A DNA stretch of 64,000 nt from Coralloluteibacterium stylophorae. Lineage in GTDB: Bacteria > Pseudomonadota > Gammaproteobacteria > Xanthomonadales > Xanthomonadaceae. The stretch spans positions 62,001 through 126,000 of the forward strand of contig NZ_JAGQFT020000006.1 of NCBI RefSeq assembly GCF_018122625.2. Reading direction: 5' to 3'. This document shows, piece after piece, positions 23,501-32,351 of this stretch; position 1 is the first letter of the stretch; each line of letters opens with the position of its first letter. A program made the position numbers and the translations under genes. The notes below the pieces were generated by a model that had not been told where the DNA came from, ran no database searches, and worked only from the letters and a program-made list of their open reading frames with translations.

Positions 23501-23677
23501 ATGCGACTCAACGGATGCGGCGAAGGCGACGCGGTGGTCGTGGTCTACACCAACGGCAGCCGCAGGCTCGGGGTGATCTCCTCGCTGAGCGAGCATTTGC
23601 TGGTCCTCGAGGACCTGCACCTGGGCGCGGTCAGCATCCCCGTGCGCGACATCGCCAGCGTGACCAAGCAGGACTGA
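23501..23677 (+). CDS. 58-residue hypothetical protein
   Basis: A short open frame beginning MRLNGCGEGDAVVVVY with a good GGAGG Shine-Dalgarno site 5 bases before the ATG. The sequence alternates hydrophobic and polar residues (GVISSLSEHLLVLEDLHLGAVSIPVRDIASV), suggesting a small all-beta, SH3- or Sm-like barrel. Its stop codon shares a base with the start of the following amidase (TGATG), implying translational coupling. An earlier in-frame ATG 11 codons upstream lacks a comparable ribosome site. No function is recognised. Confidence 0.7.
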   Translation: MRLNGCGEGDAVVVVYTNGSRRLGVISSLSEHLLVLEDLHLGAVSIPVRDIASVTKQD

Positions 23678-24411
23678 TGCGACGCCTCGTCCATGCCTGC
23701 GCGACGCTCGCCTGCGTCGCGTCGCTCGCGGCCTGCGCGCCGACCGAGCTGCGCAACCCCCTCGCGACCTGGGTGCCCTCGCCCAACCACGGGCCGCGGC
23801 GGCCGAGCCTGATCGTGATCCACCACACCGAGCAGGACTCGGTGCGCGAGAGCCTCGACACCCTGCGCACCCGCAACGCCGGCGGGCCGGTCAGCGCGCA
23901 CTACCTGATCGGCGACGACGGCCACATCTGGCAGCTCGTGGCCGACGACCGCCGCGCCTGGCATGCCGGCGGCGGCAGCTGGGGCGACATCACCGACGTC
24001 AACTCGGCCTCGATCGGCATCGAACTCGACAACGATGGCCGCGAACCCTTCTCCGACGCCCAGGTCGACAGCCTGCTGCGCCTGCTGGCCGACCTCACCA
24101 CGCGCTGGAGGATCCGTCCCGAGCGGGTGATCGGCCACGGCGACATGGCGCCGGGCCGCAAGGTCGATCCCAGCGCGTTGTTTCCCTGGCACCGTCTCGC
24201 GCAGGCGGGCTTCGGGCTGTGGCCCGATACCCTGGACGTCGCGGTGCCGGCGGATTTCGACCCGTGGCGGGCGCTGCACCGGATCGGCTACGGCCTGGAC
24301 GACCGCGAGGCGACGGTGCGCGCCTTCCATCGCCACTTCCGCGGCAGCGAGGGCGCCGCCCTGGACGAGACCGACCTGCGCATCCTGCACGCGCTGACCC
24401 GCGTGCGCTGA
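23677..24411 (+). CDS. N-acetylmuramoyl-L-alanine amidase, AmiD-like lipoprotein
   Basis: 244 aa. A signal peptide with lipobox SLAAC (Cys20) indicates a lipoprotein. The Amidase_2 fold has zinc ligands recognisable as His49/His50 (IVIHHTEQDS), His154 (IGHGDMAPGRKVDPS) and Asp164, with catalytic Glu116 in IGIELDND. A C-terminal domain (about 195-244, VRAFHRHFRG) resembles a peptidoglycan-binding helix bundle. It removes stem peptides from muramic acid during wall recycling. It is translationally coupled to the 58-aa protein and convergent with the transporter gene 4 bp away. Confidence 0.92.
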   Translation: MRRLVHACATLACVASLAACAPTELRNPLATWVPSPNHGPRRPSLIVIHHTEQDSVRESLDTLRTRNAGGPVSAHYLIGDDGHIWQLVADDRRAWHAGGGSWGDITDVNSASIGIELDNDGREPFSDAQVDSLLRLLADLTTRWRIRPERVIGHGDMAPGRKVDPSALFPWHRLAQAGFGLWPDTLDVAVPADFDPWRALHRIGYGLDDREATVRAFHRHFRGSEGAALDETDLRILHALTRVR

Positions 24412-24415
24412 GGCC

Positions 24416-25750
24416 TCAGCCGCGCAGGTTCGCCACCCACAGCGCAAGGATGATCGCCGGGGCGACGATGCCGGCGACGATCCGCACCGCACGCAGCCCC
24501 GCGCCGTCGGCCGCGCCCTCCGCCGCGCCGAGCGCGCGCCGCACCTGCGGCCACGCGACCCAGCACGCGAACAGCGCGATCCCGGCGCCGCCCAGCGGCA
24601 GCATGATGTTGGAGACGAGGTAGTCCATCGCCTCGAAGAGGGTGCGCCCGCCGATCCGCCAGCCGTTCCAGATGCCGAACGAGAGTGCCGCGGGCGTGCC
24701 GGCCAGCAGCACCAGCACGGCCACGGCGATGCTCACCGGACCGCGGCGCCAGCCGAAGCGATCGCCGAGGGAGGCCGCGACCAGCTCCAGCATCGAGATC
24801 GACGAGGTCAGCGCGGCCACCGCCAGCAGCACGAAGAACAGCACCGCGAACACCTGCCCGGCGGGCAGGAAGGCGAATACCGCCGGCATCACCATGTACG
24901 ACAGCCCTGGTCCCTGCGCCGGGCTCATGCCGAGCGCGAACACCGGCGGCAGCACCATCAGCCCGCCCAGGACCGAGGCCAGCGTGGTCAGCGCCACCAC
25001 CCATGCCGCCGAGCGCGGCAGGTCGATCTCCGGGCCCACGTAGGAGCCGTAGACGAGCATGGCGCCGATGCCGGTGGACAGCGAGAACAGCGCCAGGCCC
25101 AGGGCGTCGATCACCACCGCGGCATGCAGCGCGCCGAAGTCCGGCGCCAGGAAGCTGCGCAGCCCCTGCGCCGCGCCCGGCAGGGTCAGGCCGCGCACGA
25201 TCAGCACCAGCATCAGCAGGAACAGCAGCGGCATCAGCACCTTGCTCGCCGCCTCGATGCCCTTCTGCACGCCGCCCAGCACCACTGCCAGGGTCAGGCC
25301 GACGAAGGCCGCCAGCGCCGCCACGCTGTGCACGGGATCGGCGGTGAACGCTCCGAAGATCGCGCCCAGACGTTCGCCGTCGGTGGTCACGATGCTGCCG
25401 TCGAAGGCCTTGAGCACGTAGGCCAGGGTCCATCCGCCGACCACGCTGTAGAACGAGAACAGCACGAAGCCGCCGACCACGCCCCACCAGCCCAGCAGCG
25501 ACCAGCCGCGCGGACCGAGCGCGGCGAAGGCGCGCAGCGCGCCGCGCTGCGCGGCGCGTCCGATCGCCATTTCCACCAGCAGCAGGCACAGGCCGAGGCT
25601 GAAGATCAGGGCGAAGGTCAGCAGCAGGAAGGCGCCGCCGCCGTTCTGCCCGGCCACGTAGGGGAATTTCCAGATCGCGCCGAGGCCGACCGCCGACCCG
25701 GCCGCGGCCAGGATGAACCCGAGCCGCGAGGCCCACTGCGAATTGCTCAT
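24416..25750 (-). CDS. Sodium-dependent transporter, NSS (SNF) family
   Basis: 444 aa, about 11-12 hydrophobic helices. TM1 carries the family signature SRLGFILAAAGSAVGLGAIWKFPYVAGQNGGGAF, which holds the unwound substrate/Na+ site of LeuT-type proteins. VLGGVQKGIEAASKVLMP and the serine-rich TM8 segment ALTSSISMLELVAASLGD are also typical. It should import an amino acid or related organic solute with Na+. Bacterial 11-TM tyrosine/tryptophan transporters are the closest type by length, but the substrate cannot be read from sequence. The start is MSNSQWASR at 25750. Confidence 0.9.
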   Translation of the reverse strand: MSNSQWASRLGFILAAAGSAVGLGAIWKFPYVAGQNGGGAFLLLTFALIFSLGLCLLLVEMAIGRAAQRGALRAFAALGPRGWSLLGWWGVVGGFVLFSFYSVVGGWTLAYVLKAFDGSIVTTDGERLGAIFGAFTADPVHSVAALAAFVGLTLAVVLGGVQKGIEAASKVLMPLLFLLMLVLIVRGLTLPGAAQGLRSFLAPDFGALHAAVVIDALGLALFSLSTGIGAMLVYGSYVGPEIDLPRSAAWVVALTTLASVLGGLMVLPPVFALGMSPAQGPGLSYMVMPAVFAFLPAGQVFAVLFFVLLAVAALTSSISMLELVAASLGDRFGWRRGPVSIAVAVLVLLAGTPAALSFGIWNGWRIGGRTLFEAMDYLVSNIMLPLGGAGIALFACWVAWPQVRRALGAAEGAADGAGLRAVRIVAGIVAPAIILALWVANLRG

Positions 25751-25823
25751 GCCACTCCCCTGCGTCAGGGCGCAGAAGGTAGAGCACCCGGCGCCGGAGC
25801 GCGAGGCGTCCGCGCGGACCGTG

Positions 25824-26759
25824 TCAGCGCGGACCGCCGCGCGCCGCGCGCCGCTGCTCGTAGACGCGCAGGTGTGCCGCCGCCAGACGCAGCAGCGGCG
25901 TGTCGAGGCCCTCCGCGCGCGCGAGCAGGTCGTCGAGGATGTGCGCATGCTCGGTGCGCGCGCCGCGCTCGAGGTCCTTGAGCATGGAGGCCTCGAGCGA
26001 CGAATCGGCGGCGGCCAGCAGGCGACGGTCGCGCTCGAGCGATGCCTCGCGCGGCGCATGCCCGTGCCGGGCCGCGACCGCCGCGCACTCGGCGTGCAGC
26101 GCCAGCGCCGCGTCGCCGGCACCGGCCGCCACCAGCTCGCCGATCGAACCGCGCAGCAGGCAGTTGATGCCGGCGGCGGTGGCGATGAACACCCACTTCT
26201 CCCACATCTCCTGCAGGATCGAGCCGCTGGCGCGCACGTCGAAGCGCGCCGGGGCCAGCGCCTGCGCCAGCGCCTCGACCCGCGGCGACCGCGCGCCGTC
26301 GGGCTCGCCGAAGGACAGCGCGTGGGTCGCGTTGAGATGGCGGACATGGCCGGCATCGTCCAGGGTCGCCGAGATGAAGCACTGCCCGCCGAGCACCGGC
26401 CCGGGGCCGAAGCGCGCCTCGATCGCCCGCAGGTGGGCCATGCCGTTGAGCATCGGCACGATGGCCGTGCCGGTGCCGACCGCGGGCGCGACGTCGTCCA
26501 GGGTGGCGTCGAGATCGTAGGCCTTGCAGCCGAGCAGGACGGCGTCGAACGGGTCTGCCGATCGCAGCGCATCCGCCTGCACGCTCGGCGGCGCGTCGAT
26601 GCGCAGGTCGCCGTGCGGGCTATGCACCACCAGGCCTTCTCCGGCCAGCTGCGCCGCACGCCGCGGCCGCACCAGGAAGGTCGTGTCGATGCCGGCCTCG
26701 AGCATCCGCGCACCGAAATAGCCACCGAGCGCGCCCGCGCCCACCACCAGGATCCGCAT
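25824..26759 (-). CDS. panE: 2-dehydropantoate 2-reductase family (PanE/ApbA)
   Basis: 311 aa. An N-terminal Rossmann domain has the NADP-binding GAGALGGYFGARMLEAG motif (from residue 7) and LGCKAYDLD. A conserved catalytic region follows at about 185-200 (EMWEKWVFIATAAGINCLLR, with the lysine and Asn typical of KPR). PanE makes pantoate in the pantothenate/CoA pathway. Several PanE-like paralogues act on other 2-oxo acids, so the specific role is less sure than the family. GGAGGAG lies 5 bases before the ATG at 26759. The N-terminal 31-codon in-frame extension is not conserved-looking. Confidence 0.82.
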   Translation of the reverse strand: MRILVVGAGALGGYFGARMLEAGIDTTFLVRPRRAAQLAGEGLVVHSPHGDLRIDAPPSVQADALRSADPFDAVLLGCKAYDLDATLDDVAPAVGTGTAIVPMLNGMAHLRAIEARFGPGPVLGGQCFISATLDDAGHVRHLNATHALSFGEPDGARSPRVEALAQALAPARFDVRASGSILQEMWEKWVFIATAAGINCLLRGSIGELVAAGAGDAALALHAECAAVAARHGHAPREASLERDRRLLAAADSSLEASMLKDLERGARTEHAHILDDLLARAEGLDTPLLRLAAAHLRVYEQRRAARGGPR

Positions 26760-26855
26760 CGCACTCCTCCTCCGCCGGTCGCGACGATACCCGCCGCGGA
26801 CGGTCCATACGAGCACGGACGAGCTACGCTTCGCGGCGTCGCCCGCGAGCACGGC

Positions 26856-27367
26856 ATGGACATCCTCCGCACCCGACGCCTGCTGTTGCGCCGCTTCACG
26901 GTCGCCGACGCGCGCAGCTATCGCCGCCTCGTCGCGGACCCCCGCGTCACACCCGGGAGGCGCCGATCGAGCGCGTCGAGGACGTGCGCGAACTGCTGCT
27001 GGCGCGGCCGATCCGCGACTACGCCGTGCACGGCTTCGGGCGTCTGGCCTGCATCGACCTCGACAGCGGCCACCTGATCGGCTTCTGCGGGCTGAAATTC
27101 AGCGAGGAACTCGGCGCGATCGATATCGGCTATCGCTTCGTGCCCGAATGCTGGGGCAAGGGCTACGCGACCGAGAGCGCCCGCGCGGTGATCGACGACC
27201 ACGTGATGCGCCACGGCGCGACCCGCATCGTGGCGGTGGTCGACCCGGCGAACGCCGGCTCGATCAACGTGCTGCACAAGCTGGGCCTGGAGTTCGAGCG
27301 CCCTCTCACCGCCGACGAGGGAGCCGGCGCGCTCCATCTCTACAGCGGGCGCTTCGGCGATGCCTGA
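26856..27367 (+). pseudogene. GNAT acetyltransferase (RimJ/RimL type) broken by a frameshift
   Basis: The N-terminal part (MDILRTRRLLLRRFTVADARSYRRLVADPRV) is in one frame from 26856. The rest of the domain (HTREAPIERVEDVRELLLAR onward to FGDA at 27367) is in another, entered at about 26946-26950. Together they make a full GNAT fold with the acetyl-CoA loop GYRFVPECWGKGYATESARA and the NAGSINVLHKLGLEFER tail. At the junction a typical VTRYTREAP has become VT-TREAP-like sequence, consistent with loss of 7 bp. The downstream piece could still start at the GTG at 26984 but would lack strand 1. Real disruption or a sequencing error are both possible. Confidence 0.75.
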
Positions 27368-27483
27368 GCGCGCCCCGGGCCGCCGCGGAACGCACCGTAC
27401 CGCGCTGTCCGGCCTGCCGCCCCTCGCCTGTTTGCGACGCGGCGATCAAAGTACGGCGTTCCTCCACGGAGCACGGTGACGGC

Positions 27484-28065
27484 ATGGCGCATTGGCAGAC
27501 CTTCGACTCCCCCGTCCGCTACGGGTCGGTCAGCCGGCTGCTGCACTGGACGATGGCCGCGATCGTGCTGCTGCAGTTCGTCAGCGCCGCCTGTCATTTC
27601 CTCCTCGAGCGGACGCACCCGGTCCGCGACTTCTTCTGGGGCACCCACACCTCCGTCGGCTTCGCGATCCTGGTGCTGGTGCTGGTGCGCGGCGCGTGGG
27701 CGCTGGCCAACCTGCGTCGCCGACCGCCGGCGGGCAACGTGCGCTTCGGCCGGCTGGCACCGCTGGGCCACCTGGTGCTCTACCTGCTGATGATCGCGAT
27801 TCCCACGCTCGGGCTCGTCCGGCAGTGGGGCGCGGGACGCGAGTTCTCGGCCTTCGGCATCCCGATCTTCCAGGGCACCAGCGGTCCCGAGGTCGGCGCC
27901 CTGGTGGAGGCCGGCAACGGGTTCCACGGCCTCCTCGGCTGGAGCCTGCTGGCGCTGGTGGTGGCGCATGCGCTCGTCGCCGTCTCGCACAACGTGCTCT
28001 GGAACGAGGACGTGGTGCGCCGGATGGTGGGCACCCCTGGGGCGGGCGGCGCGTCGCCGCGCTGA
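27484..28065 (+). CDS. Cytochrome b561 family protein
   Basis: 193 aa with four membrane helices. Likely b-heme histidines are in the first helix (SVSRLLHWTMAAIV), at ACHFLLER or GTHTSVGF, and in the last two helices (NGFHGLLGWSLL, VVAHALVAVSHNVLWNED). The family transfers electrons across the inner membrane, often to oxidise superoxide or ubiquinol (CybB type). The tail VLWNEDVVRRM is a recognisable end motif for this group. The start ATG at 27484 gives the canonical WQTFDSPVRYGSVSRLLHW opening. It is monocistronic in appearance. Confidence 0.9.
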   Translation: MAHWQTFDSPVRYGSVSRLLHWTMAAIVLLQFVSAACHFLLERTHPVRDFFWGTHTSVGFAILVLVLVRGAWALANLRRRPPAGNVRFGRLAPLGHLVLYLLMIAIPTLGLVRQWGAGREFSAFGIPIFQGTSGPEVGALVEAGNGFHGLLGWSLLALVVAHALVAVSHNVLWNEDVVRRMVGTPGAGGASPR

Positions 28066-28088
28066 GCGGCCGCCGCGCCCGCGCGCGG

Positions 28089-28892
28089 TCAGGCCGGGTC
28101 GAGGACGAAGCGGTCCTGGTCGAGCTGCGCCGGGAATTCGGCGCGGAATGCATCGAGCCCGGCGCGCGACAGTGTGGTCGTCACCACCTGTTCCTGGCGC
28201 CCGAGCTCCACCTGGGCCATGCCCTTGCCGTCGATCACCGCGCTGTCGCCGGCGTATTCCAGGCCGTTGCCGTCGCGCCCGACGCGGTTGACGCCGGCGA
28301 CGCAGGCGAGGTTCTCGATCGCGCGCGCGCGCAGCAGCGTCTGCCACGGCACGCGGCGCGCCACCGGCCAGTTGGCGACGAACAGCAGCAGGTCGTAGTC
28401 GAGCTGGCCCGGGCGTTCGACGTCGTAGCGGTTACGTGCGAACACCGGGAAGCGCAGGTCGTAGCAGACCAGCGGGCAGATCCGCCAGCCGCGCCAGTCC
28501 AGCGTCAGCCGCGCGCGCCCGGCGGCGTAGCGCCTGTGCTCGTTGGCGTAGCGGAACAGGTGGCGCTTGTCGTAGGTCGAAAGCGCCCCGTCCGGCGTCG
28601 CGAACAGCATGCGGTTGAACACCTCGCCGCCCACGCGCAGCTGCACGCTGCCGGTGACCGCCGCGTCCAGCCGCCGCGCCTGGTCGCGGATCCAGGCGAC
28701 CGTCGGCCCGTCCATGTCCTCGGCGCGGTCGATCGCATCGTTGGAGAAGCCGCTGGTGAAGGTCTCGGGCAGCACCACGAGGTCGGTCGCGCCGGCCAAC
28801 GGCGCGATCAGGCCGCCGTAGTACTCACGGTTTCCGGCGGGATCGTGCCAGCGGGTGGCACCCTGGACGAGGCTGACGCGGAGGTCGGGCAT
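28089..28892 (-). CDS. yafV: Omega-amidase YafV (nitrilase superfamily)
   Basis: 267 aa. The nitrilase catalytic triad is Glu43 (LPETFTSGFS), Lys109 (TYDKRHLFRYANEH) and Cys143 (PLVCYDLRFPV). PETFTSGF and YDKRHLF are typical of YafV/Nit2-like omega-amidases, which hydrolyse 2-oxoglutaramate (from glutamine transamination) to 2-oxoglutarate. The gene immediately upstream on the same strand encodes a YbdL-like methionine/glutamine aminotransferase, the enzyme that would produce this substrate. Together they would drive transamination of 4-methylthio-2-oxobutyrate forward. A repeat-filled 222-bp gap separates the two. Confidence 0.9.
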   Translation of the reverse strand: MPDLRVSLVQGATRWHDPAGNREYYGGLIAPLAGATDLVVLPETFTSGFSNDAIDRAEDMDGPTVAWIRDQARRLDAAVTGSVQLRVGGEVFNRMLFATPDGALSTYDKRHLFRYANEHRRYAAGRARLTLDWRGWRICPLVCYDLRFPVFARNRYDVERPGQLDYDLLLFVANWPVARRVPWQTLLRARAIENLACVAGVNRVGRDGNGLEYAGDSAVIDGKGMAQVELGRQEQVVTTTLSRAGLDAFRAEFPAQLDQDRFVLDPA

Positions 28893-28935
28893 GGGTTGGG
28901 CCTGGGGCGGTAAGGCGGGTGTGGTGTGTGGCTGT

Positions 28936-29112
28936 GGGGAACGGGGAACCGGGAACGGGGAATCGGGAATCGGGAATCGGGAATCGGGAATCGGGAACTG
29001 TAGTTCGTACTCGGTGGAGGGAATGGCTTCAGTAGGGGCCGCGGCCTTGGTCGCACCGGGACGGTGAGCCGACCCCTGTTCCCTGTTCCCTGTTCCCCGT
29101 TCCCTGCTCCCG
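28936..29112. repeat. Inverted pair of GGGAATC-type heptamer repeats between ybdL and yafV
   Basis: The best-preserved copy. Five exact tandem GGGAATC units occupy 28958-28992, preceded by GGGAAC variants from 28936 and followed by GGGAACT. The opposite arm at about 29076-29112 reads CCTGTTCCCTGTTCCC and variants on the + strand, i.e. GGGAACAG units on the other strand. The spacer of about 75 bp is unique. Tandem GGG runs every 7 bases could form a G-quadruplex. Confidence 0.85.
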
Positions 29113-29114
29113 CT

Positions 29115-30275
29115 TCACCCGATCAGAGCCAGCCGCTCCACCGCCCGCTCCAGCGTCGCCGGAGCCTTGGCGAAGCAGAAGCGGATCAGGCGCTGGCCGG
29201 CGGGCGGTTCCTCGTAGAACGGGGAGAGCGGAATGCCGGTGACGCCGTGCTCGACGGTGAGCCAGCGGCAGAACTCGGCGTCGGGCAGATCGCTGATCGC
29301 CGAGTAGTCGCAGAGCTGGAAATAGCCGCCCGGCACCGGCAGCGGCCGGAACTTCGTGCGCGCGAGCTGGGCGCGGAAGGCGTCGCGCTTGTCCTGGTAG
29401 AAGGCGCCGAGGCCGAGGTGGTGCTGCGGGTGCTGCGTGATCGCCTCGGCGAAGGCGAGCTGGGTCGGGGCCGGCGTGCAGAAGGTGTTGTACTGGTGCA
29501 CCTTGCGCAGCTCCGCAGACAGCGGCGGCGGCGCGATCGCATAGCCGACCTTCCAGCCGGTGCAGTGGTAGGTCTTGCCGAAGCTCGACACCACCACCGC
29601 GCGGTCGGCCAGCTCCGGATGCCGCAGCGCGCTCTCGTGGCGGTTGTCGTCGAACACGATGTGCTCGTAGACCTCGTCGGACAGCAGCACGATGGGCGTG
29701 TCGCGCAGCAGCCCGGCGAGGCGGTCGAGGTCGGCTGCGGCGAGCATGGCGCCGGACGGGTTGTGCGGCGTGTTGACCATCAGCATCCGCGTCTTCGGGC
29801 CGATCGCATCGGCCAGTCGCTGCCAGTCGACGGCGAAGCTGGTCGGATCCAGCGGCACATGCACCGCGCGCGCGCCGGCCAGCGCGATGGCCGGTTCGTA
29901 GCTGTCGTAGGCCGGGTCCAGCACGATCACCTCGTCGCCCGGATGCACCAGCGCGAGCACCGTGTCGAAGATCGCCTCGCTGGCGCCGCTGGTGACGGTG
30001 ACCTCGGTGTCGGGGTTGACCCGACGGCCGTACATCGCTTCGGACTTGGCGGCGATCGCCTGCCGCAGCGCCGGCATGCCGGTCATCGGCGCGTACTGGT
30101 TGCGGCCCTCGCGCATGGCGCGGTCGCAGGCTTCGACGAGGAAGTCCGGCACCTCGAAGTCGGGGAAGCCCTGGCCCAGGTTGACCGCGTCGTGGTCGAG
30201 CGCGAGCTGGCTCATCACCGTGAAGATGGTGGTGCCGACGCGCGGCAGCCTGGTGTTGACGGGGACGGAGGTCAT
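29115..30275 (-). CDS. ybdL: YbdL-type methionine/glutamine aminotransferase (PLP, class I)
   Basis: 386 aa, fold-type I aminotransferase. PLP contacts are Lys234 ([16 protein letters not shown]), Asn172 (NTPHNPSG), Asp200/Tyr203 ([14 protein letters not shown]) and Arg at the C-terminal [22 protein letters not shown] and [16 protein letters not shown] match the YbdL/kynurenine aminotransferase III-like subgroup that prefers methionine and glutamine. Neighbouring yafV encodes the omega-amidase partner. Its 3' end abuts a heptamer repeat; the start ATG at 30275 has GGAGG-like ACGGAGGTC overlapping closely upstream. Confidence 0.9.
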   Translation of the reverse strand: MTSVPVNTRLPRVGTTIFTVMSQLALDHDAVNLGQGFPDFEVPDFLVEACDRAMREGRNQYAPMTGMPALRQAIAAKSEAMYGRRVNPDTEVTVTSGASEAIFDTVLALVHPGDEVIVLDPAYDSYEPAIALAGARAVHVPLDPTSFAVDWQRLADAIGPKTRMLMVNTPHNPSGAMLAAADLDRLAGLLRDTPIVLLSDEVYEHIVFDDNRHESALRHPELADRAVVVSSFGKTYHCTGWKVGYAIAPPPLSAELRKVHQYNTFCTPAPTQLAFAEAITQHPQHHLGLGAFYQDKRDAFRAQLARTKFRPLPVPGGYFQLCDYSAISDLPDAEFCRWLTVEHGVTGIPLSPFYEEPPAGQRLIRFCFAKAPATLERAVERLALIG

Positions 30276-30383
30276 GCGCGGGCGGCCCGTTCGCGGCAGG
30301 GGGCCGGCGAGTGTAACGGCCGCCCCCGGGGCCACAAGCGAGGTACCGGGACGCTGCGGGTCGTGCCGGGCCACAATCGCCGC

Positions 30384-30857
30384 ATGTCGCTCGACCCCGA
30401 CCTGCTGCGCGCCTTCCGCGTCGCCCGCTACCGCGTCTGCGCAGCGGGGCGGCCGCGCATCCACGTCGGCCGGCGCGCGCCGGCCGTGGAGGCCCTGGCC
30501 GCCGACGCGCAGGCCTTCGGCTTCATCACCGCCTGCAACCCGGACGGCCGCCGCCGCGGCCGCGCGTCGAACGTGCGCGACGACGCGGCGCTGGCGGCGG
30601 CGCTGCGCGCGGCGGGGTTCGACCTGCACCGCGCGATCGCCGGCGACGTCGCCGGACGCTGGAACGAGGCCGGCTGGCTGGTCGCCGCCACCGACGCCCA
30701 CGATGCGTTCGCGCGGCTCGATGCGCTGGCCCTGCGCTTCGGCCAGCTCGGCGTGCTCGCCTGGCGGCGCGGCGGGCGCGTGCGCCTGCGCATCCATGCG
30801 CGGGCGCCGGCCGGGCTGCCGCCGGCCTGCGTCGACGCGGTGCCGCGCTGTCGGTAG
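30384..30857 (+). CDS. DUF3293 protein
   Basis: 157 aa. Contains the DUF3293 pattern: [55 protein letters not shown], then a short [23 protein letters not shown] segment. The ITACNP and N-E-x-S/GW motifs define the family, which has no established function. It is Arg- and Ala-rich like its surroundings. It is divergent from ybdL and lies 79 bp before ccmA on the same strand; it is probably a separate unit. Confidence 0.82.
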   Translation: MSLDPDLLRAFRVARYRVCAAGRPRIHVGRRAPAVEALAADAQAFGFITACNPDGRRRGRASNVRDDAALAAALRAAGFDLHRAIAGDVAGRWNEAGWLVAATDAHDAFARLDALALRFGQLGVLAWRRGGRVRLRIHARAPAGLPPACVDAVPRCR

Positions 30858-30936
30858 CATGCGCGCCGGTTCGGGCCGGCGCCGCCGCCCGTCCCCGCGC
30901 TCCGCCGCGCTTCCCCGAGGAGTCCCCGTCCGCCGC

Positions 30937-31581
30937 ATGAGCGCGACGCCGCCCCTGCTCTCCGCCCACGGCCTGTGCTTCGCGCGCAACGACGAGCCCG
31001 TGTTCGAGGACGTCGGCTTCGCCGTCGAGGCCGGCGAGGCGCTGCTGGTGCTGGGCGGCAACGGCGCCGGCAAGACCACCCTGCTGCGGGTCCTGGCCGG
31101 GCTGCTGGAGGCCTCGGCCGGCGAGGTCGCCTTCGCGGGCCGGCGCGTCGACCGCGAGCACCTGGCGCGCGGGATCGCCTACCTCGGCCACCAGCACGGG
31201 CACAAGGACGACCTCGGCGCACTGGAGAACCTGGCCTTCGCGGCCGGGCTCATGGGCGCCGCCGACGCCGACCTCGAGGCCGCGCTCGCCGCGGTCGGCC
31301 TGGCCGGCCATGAGGACACCGCCGCGCGCCGGCTCTCGGCCGGGCAGAAGAAGCGCCTCGCGCTGGCCCGGCTGACGCTCTCGCCGGCGCGCCTGTGGCT
31401 GCTGGACGAGCCCTACGCCAACCTCGACCTCGACGGCATCGCCCTGGTCAACGACCTGGTCGCGCGCCACCTGGCCGATGCCGGCGCGGTGCTGCTGACC
31501 ACCCACGGCGCCTACGCCGCGCCACCGGTGCGCACCCGTACGCTGGTGCTCGAAGCGCCGCTGGAACCCGCCGATGCCTGA
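30937..31581 (+). CDS. ccmA: Heme exporter ATPase CcmA
   Basis: 214 aa ABC ATPase, first gene of the cytochrome c maturation operon. Walker A is [17 protein letters not shown], the signature is [16 protein letters not shown], and Walker B is [29 protein letters not shown] is typical of CcmA. With CcmB it forms the transporter whose ATP hydrolysis releases holo-CcmE from CcmC. It overlaps ccmB by 8 bases. Confidence 0.95.
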   Translation: MSATPPLLSAHGLCFARNDEPVFEDVGFAVEAGEALLVLGGNGAGKTTLLRVLAGLLEASAGEVAFAGRRVDREHLARGIAYLGHQHGHKDDLGALENLAFAAGLMGAADADLEAALAAVGLAGHEDTAARRLSAGQKKRLALARLTLSPARLWLLDEPYANLDLDGIALVNDLVARHLADAGAVLLTTHGAYAAPPVRTRTLVLEAPLEPADA

Positions 31582-32296
31582 GCCGATGCGCGCCGACATC
31601 CCGCGACCGCCCGCGGCGCGGCCGGGCCTGCTGCGCGCCGGCGGCGCCCTGCTCCGCCGCGACCTGCGCCTGGTCTGGCGCCGCCGCGGCGACGCCCTGC
31701 AGCCGCTGCTGTTCGCGGTGCTGGTGATCGCGCTGTTCCCGCTCGCGGTCGGCGCCGATCCGGCGCAGCTTGTGCCGATCGCCCCGGCGGTGCTGTGGGT
31801 CGCCGCCCTGCTCGCGGGACTGTCGTCGCTGGATGCGCTCTACCGCGGCGACGCCGACGACGGCAGCCTCGAGCAGCTCATGCTCGCGCCGGTGCCGCTG
31901 GCCTGGCTGGTCGCGGTGCGCGTGTTCGCGCACTGGCTCACGACGGCGGTGCCGCTGCTGCTGGCGATGCCGCTGCTGGCGCAGATGATGCAGCTGCCCG
32001 GGAACCTCCTGGGTCCGCTCATGGTCTCGCTGGCACTGGGTACGCCGCTGCTCAGCCTGGTCGGTTCGGTGGTCGCCGCGCTGACCGTCGGGATGCGGCG
32101 CTCTGGTATGATCCTCGCCCTGCTGGCGCTGCCCCTGTACGTGCCGATCCTGGTGTTCGGAGCCGGTTCGGTGATAGCCGCGGCGCAGGGTCTGGACTGG
32201 ACCGGAGGCCTGCTGCTGCTGGCGGCGGGACTGGTGCTGGGGCTGCTGCTGGCCCCGCTGGCCGCCGCCACCGCGATCCGGATCGCGCTGAGTTGA
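31574..32296 (+). CDS. ccmB: Heme exporter membrane subunit CcmB
   Basis: 240 aa with about six hydrophobic helices after a basic N-terminus ([22 protein letters not shown], the family's cytoplasmic amphipathic start). Helices such as [32 protein letters not shown] carry the CcmB signature. It partners CcmA in the inner membrane. ATG at 31574 lies inside the ccmA 3' end, pointing to coupled translation. Confidence 0.93.
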   Translation: MPEPMRADIPRPPAARPGLLRAGGALLRRDLRLVWRRRGDALQPLLFAVLVIALFPLAVGADPAQLVPIAPAVLWVAALLAGLSSLDALYRGDADDGSLEQLMLAPVPLAWLVAVRVFAHWLTTAVPLLLAMPLLAQMMQLPGNLLGPLMVSLALGTPLLSLVGSVVAALTVGMRRSGMILALLALPLYVPILVFGAGSVIAAAQGLDWTGGLLLLAAGLVLGLLLAPLAAATAIRIALS

Positions 32297-32351
32297 ATCG
32301 AGACCTCGTGAGCACACGCCCTCTCGCCACCGCCCGCGGAGACCGCTCCGC

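Noticed and set aside
28958..28992. Tandem GGGAATC units considered as a CRISPR-like or phase-variable coding repeat
   Set aside because: Units are 7 bp without spacers and lie between genes, so neither CRISPR nor a coding contingency repeat.
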